64,000 nucleotides of DNA from Chloranthus sessilifolius (Eukaryota > Streptophyta > Magnoliopsida > Chloranthales > Chloranthaceae). Positions 43,481-55,074 of the stretch are shown in pieces (the first letter of the stretch is position 1; each line of letters starts with the position of its first letter). The DNA lies in the NCBI GenBank assembly GCA_021018995.1, contig CM037596.1:103275416-103339415 (forward strand). The letters run 5' to 3'. The translations under genes and the position numbers were made by a program. The notes beneath the pieces are model-generated. The model saw only the letters and a list, made by a program, of their open reading frames with translations, was not told where the DNA came from and made no database searches.

Positions 43481-44815
43481 CCGGGACACTTTTCCGGATG
43501 AGAAATTAATGGCAATTGCTGCGACCGCTACGAAAGTTCCTTGGTTTGCCAATATCGTGAATTATTTGGTCACTGGCAAAATCCCTACTGAATGGGGAAA
43601 GAATGATAAGAACCTCTTTTTCTCCCAGATCAAATACTATTTTTGGGATGAACCACATTTGTTCAAGATCTGTTCAGATCAAATCATCAGGAGATGTGTA
43701 CCAGCAGAAGAGCAACTAAGAGTTCTCGATTTCTGCCATGCTGGAGCCCGTGGAGGCCATTTTGGAGGATAGAAGACTGCACAGAAAATTCTTCAAAGCG
43801 GATTCTACAGGCCCTCCATCTTTCGTGACGCTGCTCAATTTTACAAAGAATGCCAAAGATGTCAGCAGCTTGGAAATATTTCAAAATGAAATATGATGCC
43901 CCTTAACCCGATTTTGATTGTTGAAATTTTTGATGTTTGGGGGATTGACTTCATGGGTCCTTTTCCCCCATCTTTTGGGTATTCATACATTCTCGTAGCT
44001 GTTGACTACGTTTCCAAATGGATTGAAGCTGTGGCAACCCATTCAAATGACCACAAAGTGGTGGTCAAATTTCTGAAGGAAAATGTCTTTAATAGATTCG
44101 GGTTTCCACGAGCGATCATTAGTGATGGCGGTTCGCACTTCTGCAACCGCCATTTTGCTACTTTAATGAAGAAATACGGCGTCACCCACAAGGTTGCAAC
44201 GCCGTATCACCTGCAAACTAGTGGTCAGGTGGAAGTGTCGAACTGAGAGATTAAACGAATTTTAGAAAAGGACGTGCGATCGGATAGAAAGAGACCTGGT
44301 CAAACCGGCTCTCTGATGCTCTGTGGGCCTATCGCACACCAATTGGAATGTCTCCGCTCGTAATTGTCTATGGGAAAGCATGTCATCTTCTGTTGAATTA
44401 GAGCATAAGGCATTTTGGGCCATCAAAAGATTCAATTTCGACATACAAGCTGCGAGGATCAAATCGACTCATTGAGTGAATCGACGAACTACGCTACGAT
44501 GCGTATGAAAATTCAAAAATGTACAAAGAAAGATACAAGCAGCTTCATGATGAGTCAATTTCTCGAAAAGAGTTTCACATTGGGCAAAAGGTTTGGCTGT
44601 TTAATTCCAGACTAAAGCTTCACCCTGGAAAACTGAAATCTAGATGGGAAGGCCCGTATCAGGTTGTTTCCATTAGTATGCATGGTGCAATTGAGATCTG
44701 TAGTCTCAAGGACAATTGAGTTTTTAAAGTCAATGGGCAACGTCTCAAACCAATGTTTGAGCCAATCACCCAGTTTAAGATTGAGGCGATGCACCTCAGT
44801 GACCCAAATGATTGA
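43481..44815 (+). pseudogene. Athila integrase
   Basis: The HHCC region (ARGGHFGG..FYRPSIFRDAAQFYKECQRCQ) has a TAG at 43770 and a TGA at 43888. The core keeps all three catalytic acids: [39 protein letters not shown] 44245 replaces Arg after the last block, and frameshifts follow to FGLLAIK-type and 44519-44719 ([29 protein letters not shown]). The end, VNGQRLKPMFEP..MHLSDPND, stops at 44813. Confidence 0.92.
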
Positions 44816-47068
44816 TCAATGAAGAGGTCGAGCTGTCGACACTTAAACTCAGCGCTTCCTGGGAGGCAACCCAGTGTGTTTTATTTATTTTCGTTTTCAT
44901 TTTTGTTTTTGTTAGTTCTAGAATATTAGTTTTTAGTTTAGTTTAGGTTGTTTTTAATTTCCAAATTAGTGTAGCCACATTACCTTCAATCTATTTTTGG
45001 TCATGTTCTAATTTTATGCACATATTCTCTGCACCTAATCTTTGTGTTGAGGTACTTTTCAACAGGTTTGGGGGTGCAATACCTATTTCAATCAATGAGG
45101 ACATTGTCCTCATTGATCTATTTTTGGTCATGTTCTAATTTTATGCACATATTCTCTGCACCTAATCTTTGTGTTGAGGTACTTTTCAACAGGTTTGGGG
45201 GTGCAATACCTATTTCAATCAATGAGGACATTGTCATTTTTAGGTTTTGGGGTATAATTCTCTATCTTGCGTCACTTTCTTATTTTTCTTTATATAAAAA
45301 AATAAAAAATAAATAAAAAAATAAAAAAATAAAAAAATAAAAAAATTTTGAACCATCATATATGAATTATTTTTCGATAGTTTTCAAACTTTAGTTGATG
45401 ATGCATGTGAATTTAATTTTGAGAATATCGATGTCAGATTTTGAATGCTAGTATCTAGGATAATGAAGCTTAATGTGATATTTTGTGGGTAATTTTGATA
45501 TTCATGCTTAGAATTTTTACACTTATACCAAGCTAAGACTCAGAAATCGATGAACTGTTTTGAATGTTGAATCTTAGGTTCTTAGTGGAGACTAAACCCA
45601 GTGAGCTTTAGAGCTAATTTCTCGTCATTGATGAGTGAATACATAAACTCGGAGTTTTCTTTGAATACGAATTACTTTGTATAATCTCATACATTTTACT
45701 TTGGCTTGTGACTTTGCATGAAATCAAATTCATATCATTATGTTAGAACATACTGTATATCTACTCAAAACAAATAAGCATGGTTACTATCTTTTAAGGA
45801 CATGATTGAAGGCCATCTTTGGCTCGTTTGTGCTTAAAATATCTCACCTTTTATAAATTTATCCTTCTAGTATCCCTTTGAGCCTGTTGAAAAATTTACC
45901 TTTATACATTCTTTGATAAGCTATGTTAACCTTTAACCCTTCACCATTTCTGAAAATTCAGCTTTACCCTTCTTATTTCTGAGAAATTAGGAACGAGGGA
46001 TGAGAGTGAACGAAAAGAGAGTAAGTGGAGAGTTACTAAGTTGTGGTGTTTACTGAGAGTGTATGGCAAAAATATAAAAGAAAAAGGGGGGAGAAAATAA
46101 AAAAAAATTGTGAAAAATAATGAAAAATATGAGGTGCTTCAAGAAAAGGAAATTCAAAAGAAAAAGAAAGTTGAGAAAAATATTGAGAAAAATAGTGAGA
46201 GATTAGAAAAGAAAAATAAGAGAAATAGAAAAATCAAAAAGGTGTTTCCTTTCCGATTTCTCAGAAATTTTGAAGCCCAACTTCCCTTTCTTTCTTACCC
46301 TTTCCTGAGTCTCATTACAACCCTATAAAAAGACCTTCATGATCTGATCTTGTATTGGTAACTACCTTGTGGAGAGTGAATATGTGATACTTATGACACT
46401 TGATATGATATGCTTAGGATATACAAGTATCTTCTTATGAGATTTATTTTTGTTCATTGATTGCATCGTGTTTCATTTATCATGTGAGACCTTTTTATTT
46501 ACTTTGTATTGATCTCTTACATGTGTGCGAAAACTTACCCATCATCGGAGTGATTTTATTTCAAGAGTATACCTAAAGTGAGGATTGAGTCTAAACAGCA
46601 GGTCCGACGGTTTCCCGTTTGAACTAGTTCTGAGATGAATAAATTTTGGTTTGGGTATGCACACACTTCACGAGTAAGCATGAATGGATGAGTTATCTAA
46701 CGATTTGAGCATTAGACTAATTTGAATGGATGCTAGTATGATTAGTATAACATTGTTATTTAAAATTGAAGATTCGCATGTTGAATTGATTAATGGTTTT
46801 GAGTTTTGAATGGTATATATGTTATCAAAATCATATTTTGAAAACTCAATTTTATCGATGGTTTTAAAAATGTATGGAAGTTTGTAGGTACCTTAGCTGA
46901 AAACCTGCAAGAGACACAACTCCTCCACTAGGGATCACCTAGGGGTTTAAAGGCTTGTTGCATATGCTAAATGCAATCGTGTTCCCTACGGAAGTGACAT
47001 TTAAATTTTTAGGAAGTTAGTTTTATTTGCGTTATATATTCTCTTTGCTCGAGGACTAGCAAAGTGTA
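44816..47068 (+). other. Athila 3' non-coding region
   Basis: 2.2 kb where some Athila elements have an envelope-like ORF; none is visible here. It contains the GGGAGGCAACCCAG motif, a 127-bp tandem duplication, a poly-A/TAAAAAA simple repeat (45293-45345), and an A/G-rich stretch (46080-46250) whose Lys/Glu frame is a composition artefact. Confidence 0.65.
44991..45236 (+). repeat. Tandem duplication carrying internal polypurine-tract copies
   Basis: Unit CTATTTTTGGTCATGTTCTA.. to ..ATGAGGACATTGTC, period 127 bp, two nearly identical copies. Each contains GGTTTGGGGGTG (45065-45076 and 45192-45203), the same 12-mer as the terminal polypurine tract at 47069-47080. Confidence 0.93.
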
Positions 47069-47080
47069 GGTTTGGGGGTG
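47069..47080 (+). promoter_or_regulatory. Athila polypurine tract
   Basis: GGTTTGGGGGTG directly before the 3' LTR TGATCGG, preceded by GCTCGAGGACTAGCAAAGTG, a conserved Athila context. Confidence 0.9.
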
Positions 47081-48564
47081 TGATCGGTGCTGAAATATGA
47101 CTATATTTCACACCTTAAATCCTACATTTAGCTGTTCGATGAAAACATCTGATGGTTGTTGTGAGGTTTTGATGTTTACAGGTGTTTCCGACCATTAGAT
47201 CGTTCAAAAGCCTAAAAGAAGGAAATTAAAGGCTATGCAAGAGCTATGGACAAAAAGGTCCAAAGAAGCATTGAGATCCGAAAAGAGAATCAATATCCAT
47301 CAAGAAAGGAGACTTTACATTGAAGAGTCAATCGATTGAGGAATCATTGTCAATCGATTGACAGATGAAATAAACTTCAACCCTGAAAATCAATCGATTG
47401 AGACATGAAAATCAATTGATTGACACATAAGGCAGAAGTGCCCTAAAGAAATTCGAACTCAAATTCAATCGATTGAGACTTCTGGCTCAATCGATTGAGG
47501 CAATTAGGTTTAGGTGTGCTCGACCATTATAAAAAGGAAGCTAAAGCTTTGAAAAAGGGCTCTGTTTTTGGACTTGGTGTTGAGATCTTTTGAGACTTTT
47601 CTTTGGAGGAATTAGAAGTAGATTTGATTATTTTGAAATTTTAGGGCTTTTCACTTTGGGGAACTTCTTTTCATCTTTTTAAGGTCTTCTTCTCTCCTTC
47701 TTCTAGGGTTTGATCAGGGTAGATTGTACCTAGGATTTGCATTGTTTTCTTTTAAAGCATAGATTGTATTTAGGAAAGAACATTGTAAATAAATATCTTT
47801 TGGGAAGAAATAAAAAGAGGAATGGCTTTGAATGAACAAGGAAATCATACACCAAAGATGAGTGGCTAAATCAGTAGATCGGGGAAGATGCGATCCCCAG
47901 ATAAGTACCCATATTTATGATTAATACCATAGTCTAATTACTGTCATTGTGGAATCGTTTTTGCTAAAAGTTTATATTATTGAAAATATATTGAATGCTT
48001 GTTATGACCATTGATTGCGCGAATCAACGGCCGTAATCGCTAGATCTGGACCTGCAGGCTGATCTAGGCTGTAGAGCGATTATGCTTTTATTGTTTTGAT
48101 CTACACATCATGAGATACGCTATGCTTCTTACATGACTCATACCGCAATGTTAGGCTGAGTCATTGTTTTTAGATAGGGTATGCCGGATTGATGATCATA
48201 CTTTATTTCAAATCATTTTTATGAAGGAATGATGGTGTGAATGATGCTTTAATGAAACTATGGGTGTTAATGGTAAAAAAAGGGGGTACAAATTTGGGGT
48301 AGCATATTTCTTGATCTTATTTAAATATTGTTCTTAGATTCATCGGTAATTAGTTGTTCAGATTAATTTATTTTTCTTGCATTCAGAAAAAGTGATAAAT
48401 TTTTGGTAAATTGAATCTGCCCCTTGGTACTTCCTTGGGGATGTTTTTAAATCCCTGAAAGAATTAATTAAAAATTCAGATTTCCCTGTGGGTTCGACAC
48501 CCCTGTTCTTGCCATACTGCAATAGATCTTGTGCACTTGCAAGGGTTACATTTAAAATCGATCA
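47081..48564 (+). mobile_element. Athila 3' LTR
   Basis: 1484 bp, colinear with 36431-37914 without gaps and followed by the target duplication AGTGG. A TATA box is at 47528-47535, and palindrome pairs lie from 47328 to 47498. Confidence 0.95.
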
Positions 48565-48569
48565 AGTGG

Positions 48570-50949
48570 TATCACCGTTTTGGATTTTTCAAACGAGATC
48601 CTTTTAGGTCCGTTTGAGCCTCATGTAAGACTATTGGACTAGGGCTCATACATTATGATGGTGTATTGGCTTAACGCCAAATCCAGTGTAATCAGTGGTT
48701 CTGGTGTGAGAGCTCCACACTGAACCAAAGATCTTTTGGTGTAGGACGAAACACCTCGCTTAGGTGTATTAGTTCCACACTAGAACAAGTTAAATGGATA
48801 AGGCTTAACACCCGAACAGGTGAATATGTTTTGAAAGGGAACCAGCCTCCTTTAGTTTATAAAAGGCAAAACTTCATTTGGAAGCTACTACCCGTTTGCA
48901 AAGCCTTGGAGTTTTGGGTTTCTAGAGAGAGAGGGAGAGGTTGAGGAAGAGAACCAATTTCTCGTCGCCATTAATCGTCGGTCAAGAGCGCTAATCGCCA
49001 TGTGGATTTGATTGTCAACGCGAAGAACGCCATCCACTCGATCCTTTTCAATCTGTGAAGGAAAAGTGAGTTTCATTCTTCTCAAACCCTTTTGAGGCGT
49101 TCGGAACCCCAAAATCCATGAACGTTGGGAGATCTTGATTCCGAGCTTATTATAAATGTGTGAAGGGTTCAATCCCAAGATCATGCCGAAATAATCGCAA
49201 GAAGGTTTGTTTCAAACCCATTTGGTCTTGTGTGGCGCAAGCGCCAGTGATTTCAATCTCTGTACATCGTACATGTTGCTCTTGAGAGATTAGAAGGTGA
49301 GATTCAATTTAATTTGGGTAGAATTAATTTGGTTATGATTTATGGTTGATTAGTATGCTTGAAAATGAATTTTTGGGGTAAAAAACAAACCAAGGAAAAA
49401 TAAACCAAAAGGGGTGAGTGCTACATAGAAATACAGGCCAAAACGGCACTGTACAAATTCGCCGCGGCGAGCTTTGAGTGTTTGAAGACCTCGCCATAGT
49501 GAGCTACAAACCCACTGCGGCGAGGTACTATTCATAGCCAGCACGTGCTTTGTATTTTGGACATAACTTTTGACCCCAAACTCCGATTAGCGCAATTCTT
49601 AAGAAGTTGGAAAGAGGACAACGAGCCCTATAAGTTTCATAAATTAACAAATTTATGAATCAAATGTTTTAAAGGTCAAATTTGGACGGAAAGTTGGGTT
49701 AAGTTTGAAGTTAACACGAATTTTCCCATTTCCGCCTCTGTGTTGAGAAAACACTTAAGTGGTTTGAAGTCAGTAGTATTTGGAATCAATTCTTAATACA
49801 TTGTCATATGATGTGATGTAAATTGAGGATTGGAGATCATTAGTATGACCTTTTCTTTGTTTCCGTTTCGCACGACTTCGAGATTTAAGGTAGGGGAAAC
49901 TCACTACCAATTATATTTTTGACTGTGATTTATAGATATCATGATATAACATGCCTTTGTTTCGATTCATAGACTCTCACGATATTTTGATATAAGTGCA
50001 TGAGAACTTGTGATTTAAGTTTGGAACTTTGAATTTTTTAAAGAGTGTTGAACATTCGAACTTGAATTAAGGATTTGAAATTTTTATATATATTGATACC
50101 CGCATTTAAATTTGATTTGACGTGCATTCCTTTGACTTAAGTAGTAATTTTAGAAATGGAGTTAGAACTGATCGACATGACTATATTCGAATGCTTAGAA
50201 TGAAATAAGATTGGTGTGATTTGAAAATGAATTCGTTAGTCGACTGTACTTGATCAATTGAATCCTTTGAGGAATGACATTGAGTGACAGTGAGTGACAT
50301 AGGACAGTGGATCGATATGGCGGTTATCCGTATACAATGTATAATGCATGGCATATATAGTGAACCGGTACAGCGGTTATTCATACGCATTTCATAACAT
50401 ACATAGTGAACCGGTACGGCGGTTATCCGTACACATTGCATAGCATACATAAATGAACATTGTGAGTGTGGTGAACATTGTGAATGATGTGAACTTGTGA
50501 GTGTAGTGAACACAGTGAATGATGTGAACTTGTGAATACAGTGAACTTGTGAGCAAGGTGAATACAGTGAACACAGTGGACCGGTACATCGGCTATCCGT
50601 ACACAAAGAAGGAATGAATGAATGAATCCCTTACACAGTGACTTGTGGATATTGGTTCTGTGAATTGTGAATGAGTGAATGAAAGAGTGAATTCCGTACA
50701 CAGTGAATAATGGATATAGAATCATTATAGTGTGAATGATGGAATCCAAACTCTGAGCATCAAATTATTAAAATATGTATAGTGAGAAGGAAAATTTGAG
50801 CTTTTGTTCAGTTATCTGCTTCTGTTTCAATCCTTGAATACATGCTCTGCTTTAGCTTTTAAATTCATTGATGAATCTCTATCCTATTTCACTTTTTGCG
50901 TCTGACATTAAATACATGTCTTATTTCTGTCTTGAACTCTGTCTTTGAT
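48570..50949 (+). mobile_element. Gypsy LTR fragment (5' truncated), interrupted by a CACTA element
   Basis: It has LTR-like features and matches to the chromovirus LTR family: a TATA box TATAAAAG (48858-48865), GGTAGGGGAAACTCAC near 49890, and GGCGGTTATCCGTA repeats. Its far end appears to be 53230-53541 (ends GGATTGTCACA). The start was removed by the CACTA/Athila insertions at 48569. The frames seen here (48888-49184 minus, 50181-50749 minus) are low-complexity or have no homology. Confidence 0.6.
50305..50610 (+). repeat. Four copies of a GGTACGGCGGTTATCCGTA unit
   Basis: (C)CGGTAC.GCGGTTATCCGTACAC-type units start at about 50312, 50365, 50410 and 50580, separated by GTGAA/AGTGAA-rich sequence. 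Single related words occur in the LTRs at 21915-21970, 27145-27180 and 61225-61250. Confidence 0.6.
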
Positions 50950-51359
50950 TCTCACTATGTGAAAAAGCCAAAAAAATCACTACCTTAAACAGTGATTTTT
51001 TCAAAAAATCACTGTCTTTGATAGTGGTTTTTTTCAAAAAAATCACTACCAAAACAATTGTAAAAAATGTAATAGTTTTTTTTTACCACTATACAAGATA
51101 GTAGTTTATGAACTTTAACAACAACTGCTCTTAACAGTCATAGAAAAACTACTGCTTTTGGCAATGATTTTTTTATGTAATTTTTTTTTTGTAAAAAATA
51201 CTTTTTTTAAAATAAAATAAAAATTACGTCAACGATTTTTTATGCAATTTTTTTAATATATATTTTTTTAATGTAATTTTATTAATATTTTTTTTAATGC
51301 TTTAAAAAAAATTATATAAAGAAAAAAAATTATTAATCTCATATTTAAACACATTCATT

Positions 51360-51670
51360 CAATTCAAATGCAAATTATTCAATGTCATTAATAAAAAAAA
51401 TAAATGCTCAATTCTTTTATTCAAACAAAAGATTGCATCTCAATTTATGATCCAACCTTTCAAATCAGCCAAACATTTTAAACTCTATATACCCAATCCT
51501 TTTATTCAGATAAAAAAAAGAAAATAAAGAGAATTAACAATCTAAGGACTCCATGGCCCATTTTCAAAATAAAATAAAAAAATATATAAATTTGCTTCGC
51601 CTCTCTTGCCAAGTGTCTCCGTCCCTTAGTGATCAATTTGAGGTGAGCTTCAAATCGGAAAATTTCGCCT
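51360..51670 (-). repeat. Copy of the CACTA shared segment
   Basis: Aligns with 28125-28445. Here the possible exon reads EAKFSDLKLTSN then a stop, so any coding role is lost in this copy. Confidence 0.75.
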
Positions 51671-52372
51671 CAAATAATAAAAACAAAATTAATTATATTA
51701 GTAGAAGATATAAAAAAATATAACATAATATATTTCAAATTAAAAATAATGACTTTAATGAACAAAATAGGCGAACCTAAAGATTTTTTATGAAGAAACT
51801 GAATAAAATAGTACATAACCTAAAGGTCTTTTCCCCTTTAAGTACAAGTGAAATAAAAAAAGATAAAAAAAAAAAAAAAAAAAATCGGGTCCCATACAAA
51901 AATGACCAAAATTTTGATCCATAGTTATCATTTCTGTGGGGACCGAAACCGATAATTTCGGCAAAAATTTCGGTCATTTCGGCTGAAATTTTGATCCTTG
52001 GCTGGCCCACAATAAATTATGAGGAAAAATTGACCCAAGTTAGTGATATGTAATGCATAATTACTAGTTTCAATCACAGAGCAACATCTTTGATTGAAAA
52101 ATTAATCTACCAATTTTTCAGTTTCTAAGCTCACAAGAAGTAGGAATATGTCACAACTCACGACTCAATATCTTTTCTTCAATTCGTTCAGAAATGGGAC
52201 TCAATATCTTTTCTTCAATTCGTTCAGAAATGGGGTTTCTCATAATTTTCCCGAACTGAAAATAACCACTATAATATTATTAGTAAATATCAAGTAGAAT
52301 GAAATAAAAAAGGCTAAAAGCTTGAGTATATGTTGTTTTTAACAGTAAAGTTTGCACGAGAATCCATTTTAC
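51671..52372. other. CACTA interior without recognisable gene
   Basis: AT-rich. It includes an AATATCTTTTCTTCAATTCGTTCAGAAATGGG word doubled at about 52170-52235. No supported frame. Confidence 0.4.
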
Positions 52373-52715
52373 CTTGGGCTCTTTGAGGAACTTGGAGAGT
52401 CCCACAACTCGGGGCAGGTAGTGGCTTCTGGGTTTCCTTGATGCTACATTTGAAAAAATCATTAGCAACCTCTGCTGAATTTGGTGCCAAGTTGTCTGAA
52501 TACAACACACATGGCCTGAACATTGAAAAGAATCATTAGTTGTTTGTTTAATGCCACAATGAAGAGATGTACAAAAGGTAAAATATTAGATGAAAATTCG
52601 AAACTTTGGTAAAGAAGCGTGTTGCCTTTCAAGTGGCGCAACTGTTGCACCATTTCCATAGTGTTCCTCTAGGTAAGCAAACTGCTTCTTGAATTGGTCA
52701 ACAGCATTGAAAGAA
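52373..52715 (-). pseudogene. Captured MAP kinase (TDY class, MPK16-like) exons
   Basis: Two blocks read on the minus strand. About 52715-52605: FDQFKKQF-like VDQFKKQFAYLEEHYGNGAT, VAPLERQHASLPK. 52515-52373, between TTCAG|GCCATG and CCCAAG|GTAAAA: PCVLYSDNLAPNSAEVANDF, FKCSIKETQKPLPAP.. QFAxLEEHY..G..APxERQHASLPxPCVLYSDN is the C-terminal extension of plant TDY MAP kinases such as MPK16. The kinase domain is absent, so this is a fragment. Confidence 0.7.
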
Positions 52716-53229
52716 ACTAGTCATCATCATAACAGTTCAAAATCAAGGTGTAGAATTATACAGTTTTAGAGTTTATTGTAGAATTATACAGTTTTAGAGT
52801 TTATCTTTAAGGTTTATGTTCAAGGAAGGCCAACAGCGGAACTCGGCCCGAAGGAGGAAAAAATAAAGAAAAAACGCAAAAATAGAAGAGGATCTACATA
52901 AATTCATCCACTAGAGTGAGGAAGGGACCATGGCAATGCCCCAAAGGGATGACCTTATGGATAAGCATTATGGTTTGAAATTTTGTAGAAACGAGTAAAT
53001 TGTGAGCTAACTACATGGTGGTTTTGAATTGTGCTTGGTGCTTTTATTACAAGGTCCAAAGAAGTTTGGAAATCAAGGAGTCAAGAGTTCGGCTACTAAA
53101 ACTCATTACTTCAGATTTTACGGAAAATTAAGGCTCTTCAATTCAACAAGACATAATATGCTTAAGGTTGAGGGTACCTTGGATACATGAAACCCGCAGA
53201 ATCCGTTCCCTCTAAGTACTCTCTCAACA

Positions 53230-53541
53230 TATGTTTTACTTGTATTATTATGTATTTTATAAGAACCACTATTAGGGATCATTGTTTTGGGTGATGGACA
53301 TCCATCACCACTGATTCTTCTTAATTCATTTTTAAGGATATATATTTTTTTATTTTTATAGATATGCATTATTTTACTTCTCTCTTTTTAAATGCCTTAT
53401 GATGACTCAATCTGCCACTAATAGATCGCGTCTGTTCTGATTTCTACTATACAGACAAATACTCTGTGATTTGTCCTGAAATCATCCAGAACATGATCCT
53501 GATGACACGAGTTTTCGGGTACAAAAATTCGGATTGTCACA
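53230..53541 (+). mobile_element. 3' end of the interrupted gypsy LTR
   Basis: Aligns with 27790-28119 of the chromovirus LTR: AAGAACCACTATTAGGGATCATTGTTTTGGGTGATGGA.., ..GATGACTCAATCTGCC.., ..GATCCTGATGACACGAGTTTTC.. to the terminal GGATTGTCACA. Confidence 0.85.
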
Positions 53542-53865
53542 AATTGACTCACCATTATCTATAGTGGAAGCAAATGCCTTTAAAGGGCTACCATCAGACT
53601 TCTATAAATAATATTTTTTAGTAATAAAACATGGTTTGACATATGAAAATCTAAGTGGATTACTTGACTTATGTATAAAGTTTTCGTCTTTTATGCTAGG
53701 TGGTCATTGTTTTGTCCCATGTGTTTGTGGTTTCGTTATTTTATGCTGATTAGAGAATATAACAAAAAAGCGTAGGTATAATTTGCCTCTTTTCTTCTTT
53801 AATCTCCTCTGTCTTGTTGACTCTAAATAAGAATGGATTATATAAGTCGCAGTTTGGTTTGCTTA
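53542..53865. other. Unassigned sequence
   Basis: No gene, repeat or terminal structure recognised in these 324 bp. Confidence 0.3.
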
Positions 53866-53987
53866 CACTTAAAAAAAATAAGATTATTAACAACAATTTT
53901 TTGTTAAAAAAATGTCATTATTAGTCCTGTCGCTATCAAAAACTTCCTTAACAGTAAGTGCCACTAAAACACCATATTTTTATAGTG
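53866..53987. mobile_element. CACTA-type MITE 1 (122 bp)
   Basis: Starts CACTTAAAAAAAATAAGATTATTAAC and ends ..TTTTTATAGTG. Flanked by 3-bp duplications TTA (53863-53865 and 53988-53990), the size produced by CACTA transposases. Confidence 0.7.
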
Positions 53988-53993
53988 TTATCT

Positions 53994-54145
53994 CACTACA
54001 AAAAATAAGATTATTAGTGGCACCAAAAATTGTTGCTACTAACAAAAAAATTTTGTTGTCTCAATAATGACATAATTAATGGAGGCAATTTTTTTGTTAA
54101 TAGCGACAGTTTTTAGTTCCGCAAATAATCTTATTTTTTATAGTA
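53994..54145. mobile_element. CACTA-type MITE 2 (152 bp)
   Basis: CACTACAAAAAATAAGATTATT at the left mirrors AATAATCTTATTTTTTATAGTA at the right. Flanked by TCT (53991-53993 and 54146-54148). The interior shares GTTGC(T)A/GTCGC and TTTTTGTTA words with MITE 1 just six bases away. Confidence 0.85.
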
Positions 54146-54148
54146 TCT

Positions 54149-54554
54149 TCATCACAATCTTTGACATTGTGGATCTTGAGATCATGTGCTTTCCATTAGA
54201 TAATTAGTTTTTTCTTCCGTGTATGGCACACATCCCAAAAAGTAACTTGAAAATCTGGTGGAAGACATCACACTCAAACGTGATTTTATGTCACTTTGAG
54301 ATCATGTGTCTCGTGGATTATAAAACTGATCGTACGATAGTACGCCCAAGGTCTTAAGATCAATTGCGTGGTAAGTTGGGATGAAAAATAATCTCTATCG
54401 TCCAAAGAATTAAATTAATAGTTTTCACCGTAGGTACCCTAATAATTCGGTAGGTTGAATAGAGCTACACTAATTTTTATCAATTATCTCTATTTATAAT
54501 GGCATTAAATTTGAATACAATTGTAGAGTGAAAGTATACCCAAGATAATAAAAT
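54149..54554. other. Unassigned sequence
   Basis: No recognisable gene or element. Confidence 0.3.
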
Positions 54555-54775
54555 TGGTATCGGTATCAGGTATCGGTCCTTAGAGGACTGATATGAATCG
54601 GCCGATACTGATATAGATCAGTGCCTTTTTTTTTCAAAGGAAAACACTGGTATCGGCCGATATGGGCCTGTATCAGCTGATACTGATATCGAGTTAGATA
54701 CTCGATACGTATCAACGCCGATACGTATCGATTTGCCGAAAAATCAGTACGTATCGGTATTGGCCGATATTTGAT
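54555..54775. repeat. GATAC/GTATC-rich self-complementary region
   Basis: Dense overlapping copies of GGTATCGG, GCCGATAC and GATACGTATC, similar in composition to the MITE at 24514-24743 but without its terminal repeats. AGTATAC occurs on both sides (54534 and 54783). Probably another MITE of this kind. Confidence 0.5.
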
Positions 54776-54986
54776 ACTATGAGTATACTCCACTCGCCTA
54801 CCTTTCTATTCGTTGATTGTTGACCATAGATTTGTGTATATATTTTAAATGTCCTATATTTAGACCTCCAACCTTTAATTTTATATAATGACCCTCTCAT
54901 TCTCAGCATGTGAGATGCGTTTCTAAACTGAGCTGTGGGTCCATCTAGATGCATGGTCAATTGGAATCTTCAATCCATAGTCATAG

Positions 54987-54989
<3 letters not shown>

Positions 54990-55071
<82 letters not shown>
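54990..55071. repeat. Compound microsatellite (AT)n-(GA)n
   Basis: About 48 bp of AT repeats followed, after AAAGG, by about 30 bp of AG repeats. It is 200 bp downstream of the CLE gene stop. Confidence 0.95.

Positions 55072-55074
<3 letters not shown>

Larger units (their letters stand above)
36431..48564 (+). mobile_element. Athila-type Ty3/gypsy retrotransposon, full length (12.1 kb)
   Basis: Two LTRs of exactly 1484 bp, a perfect 5-bp target duplication AGTGG (36426-36430 and 48565-48569), a GCGCCGTTGCCGG primer site, gag-protease-RT-RNase H-integrase in order, a long non-coding 3' region with the GGGAGGCAACCCAG motif at about 44857-44870, and a GGTTTGGGGGTG polypurine tract. These are Athila-lineage traits. 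No envelope-like ORF is visible between integrase and 3' LTR. All genes have stops or frameshifts. Confidence 0.93.
50953..53225 (-). mobile_element. Second Pack-CACTA relative with captured MAP kinase exons
   Basis: The left end is CACTATGTGAAAAAGCC at 50953, preceded by TCT. Subterminal ATCACT(A/G).. repeats (50975-51200) are typical of CACTA ends. 51360-51670 matches the other CACTA element. The right end is uncertain: the LTR it interrupts resumes by about 53230, and no clear ..TAGTG terminus was found. The strand given is that of the captured exons. Confidence 0.55.

Noticed and set aside
46110-46328. Lys/Glu-rich 72-codon frame as an Athila envelope or accessory protein
   Set aside because: A/G-rich composition artefact with no membrane segment or family motif.
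50181-50749. Three overlapping minus-strand frames of 65-141 codons
   Set aside because: They translate GTGAA/CACAGT-rich low-complexity repeats (His/Thr/Ser runs) inside an LTR.
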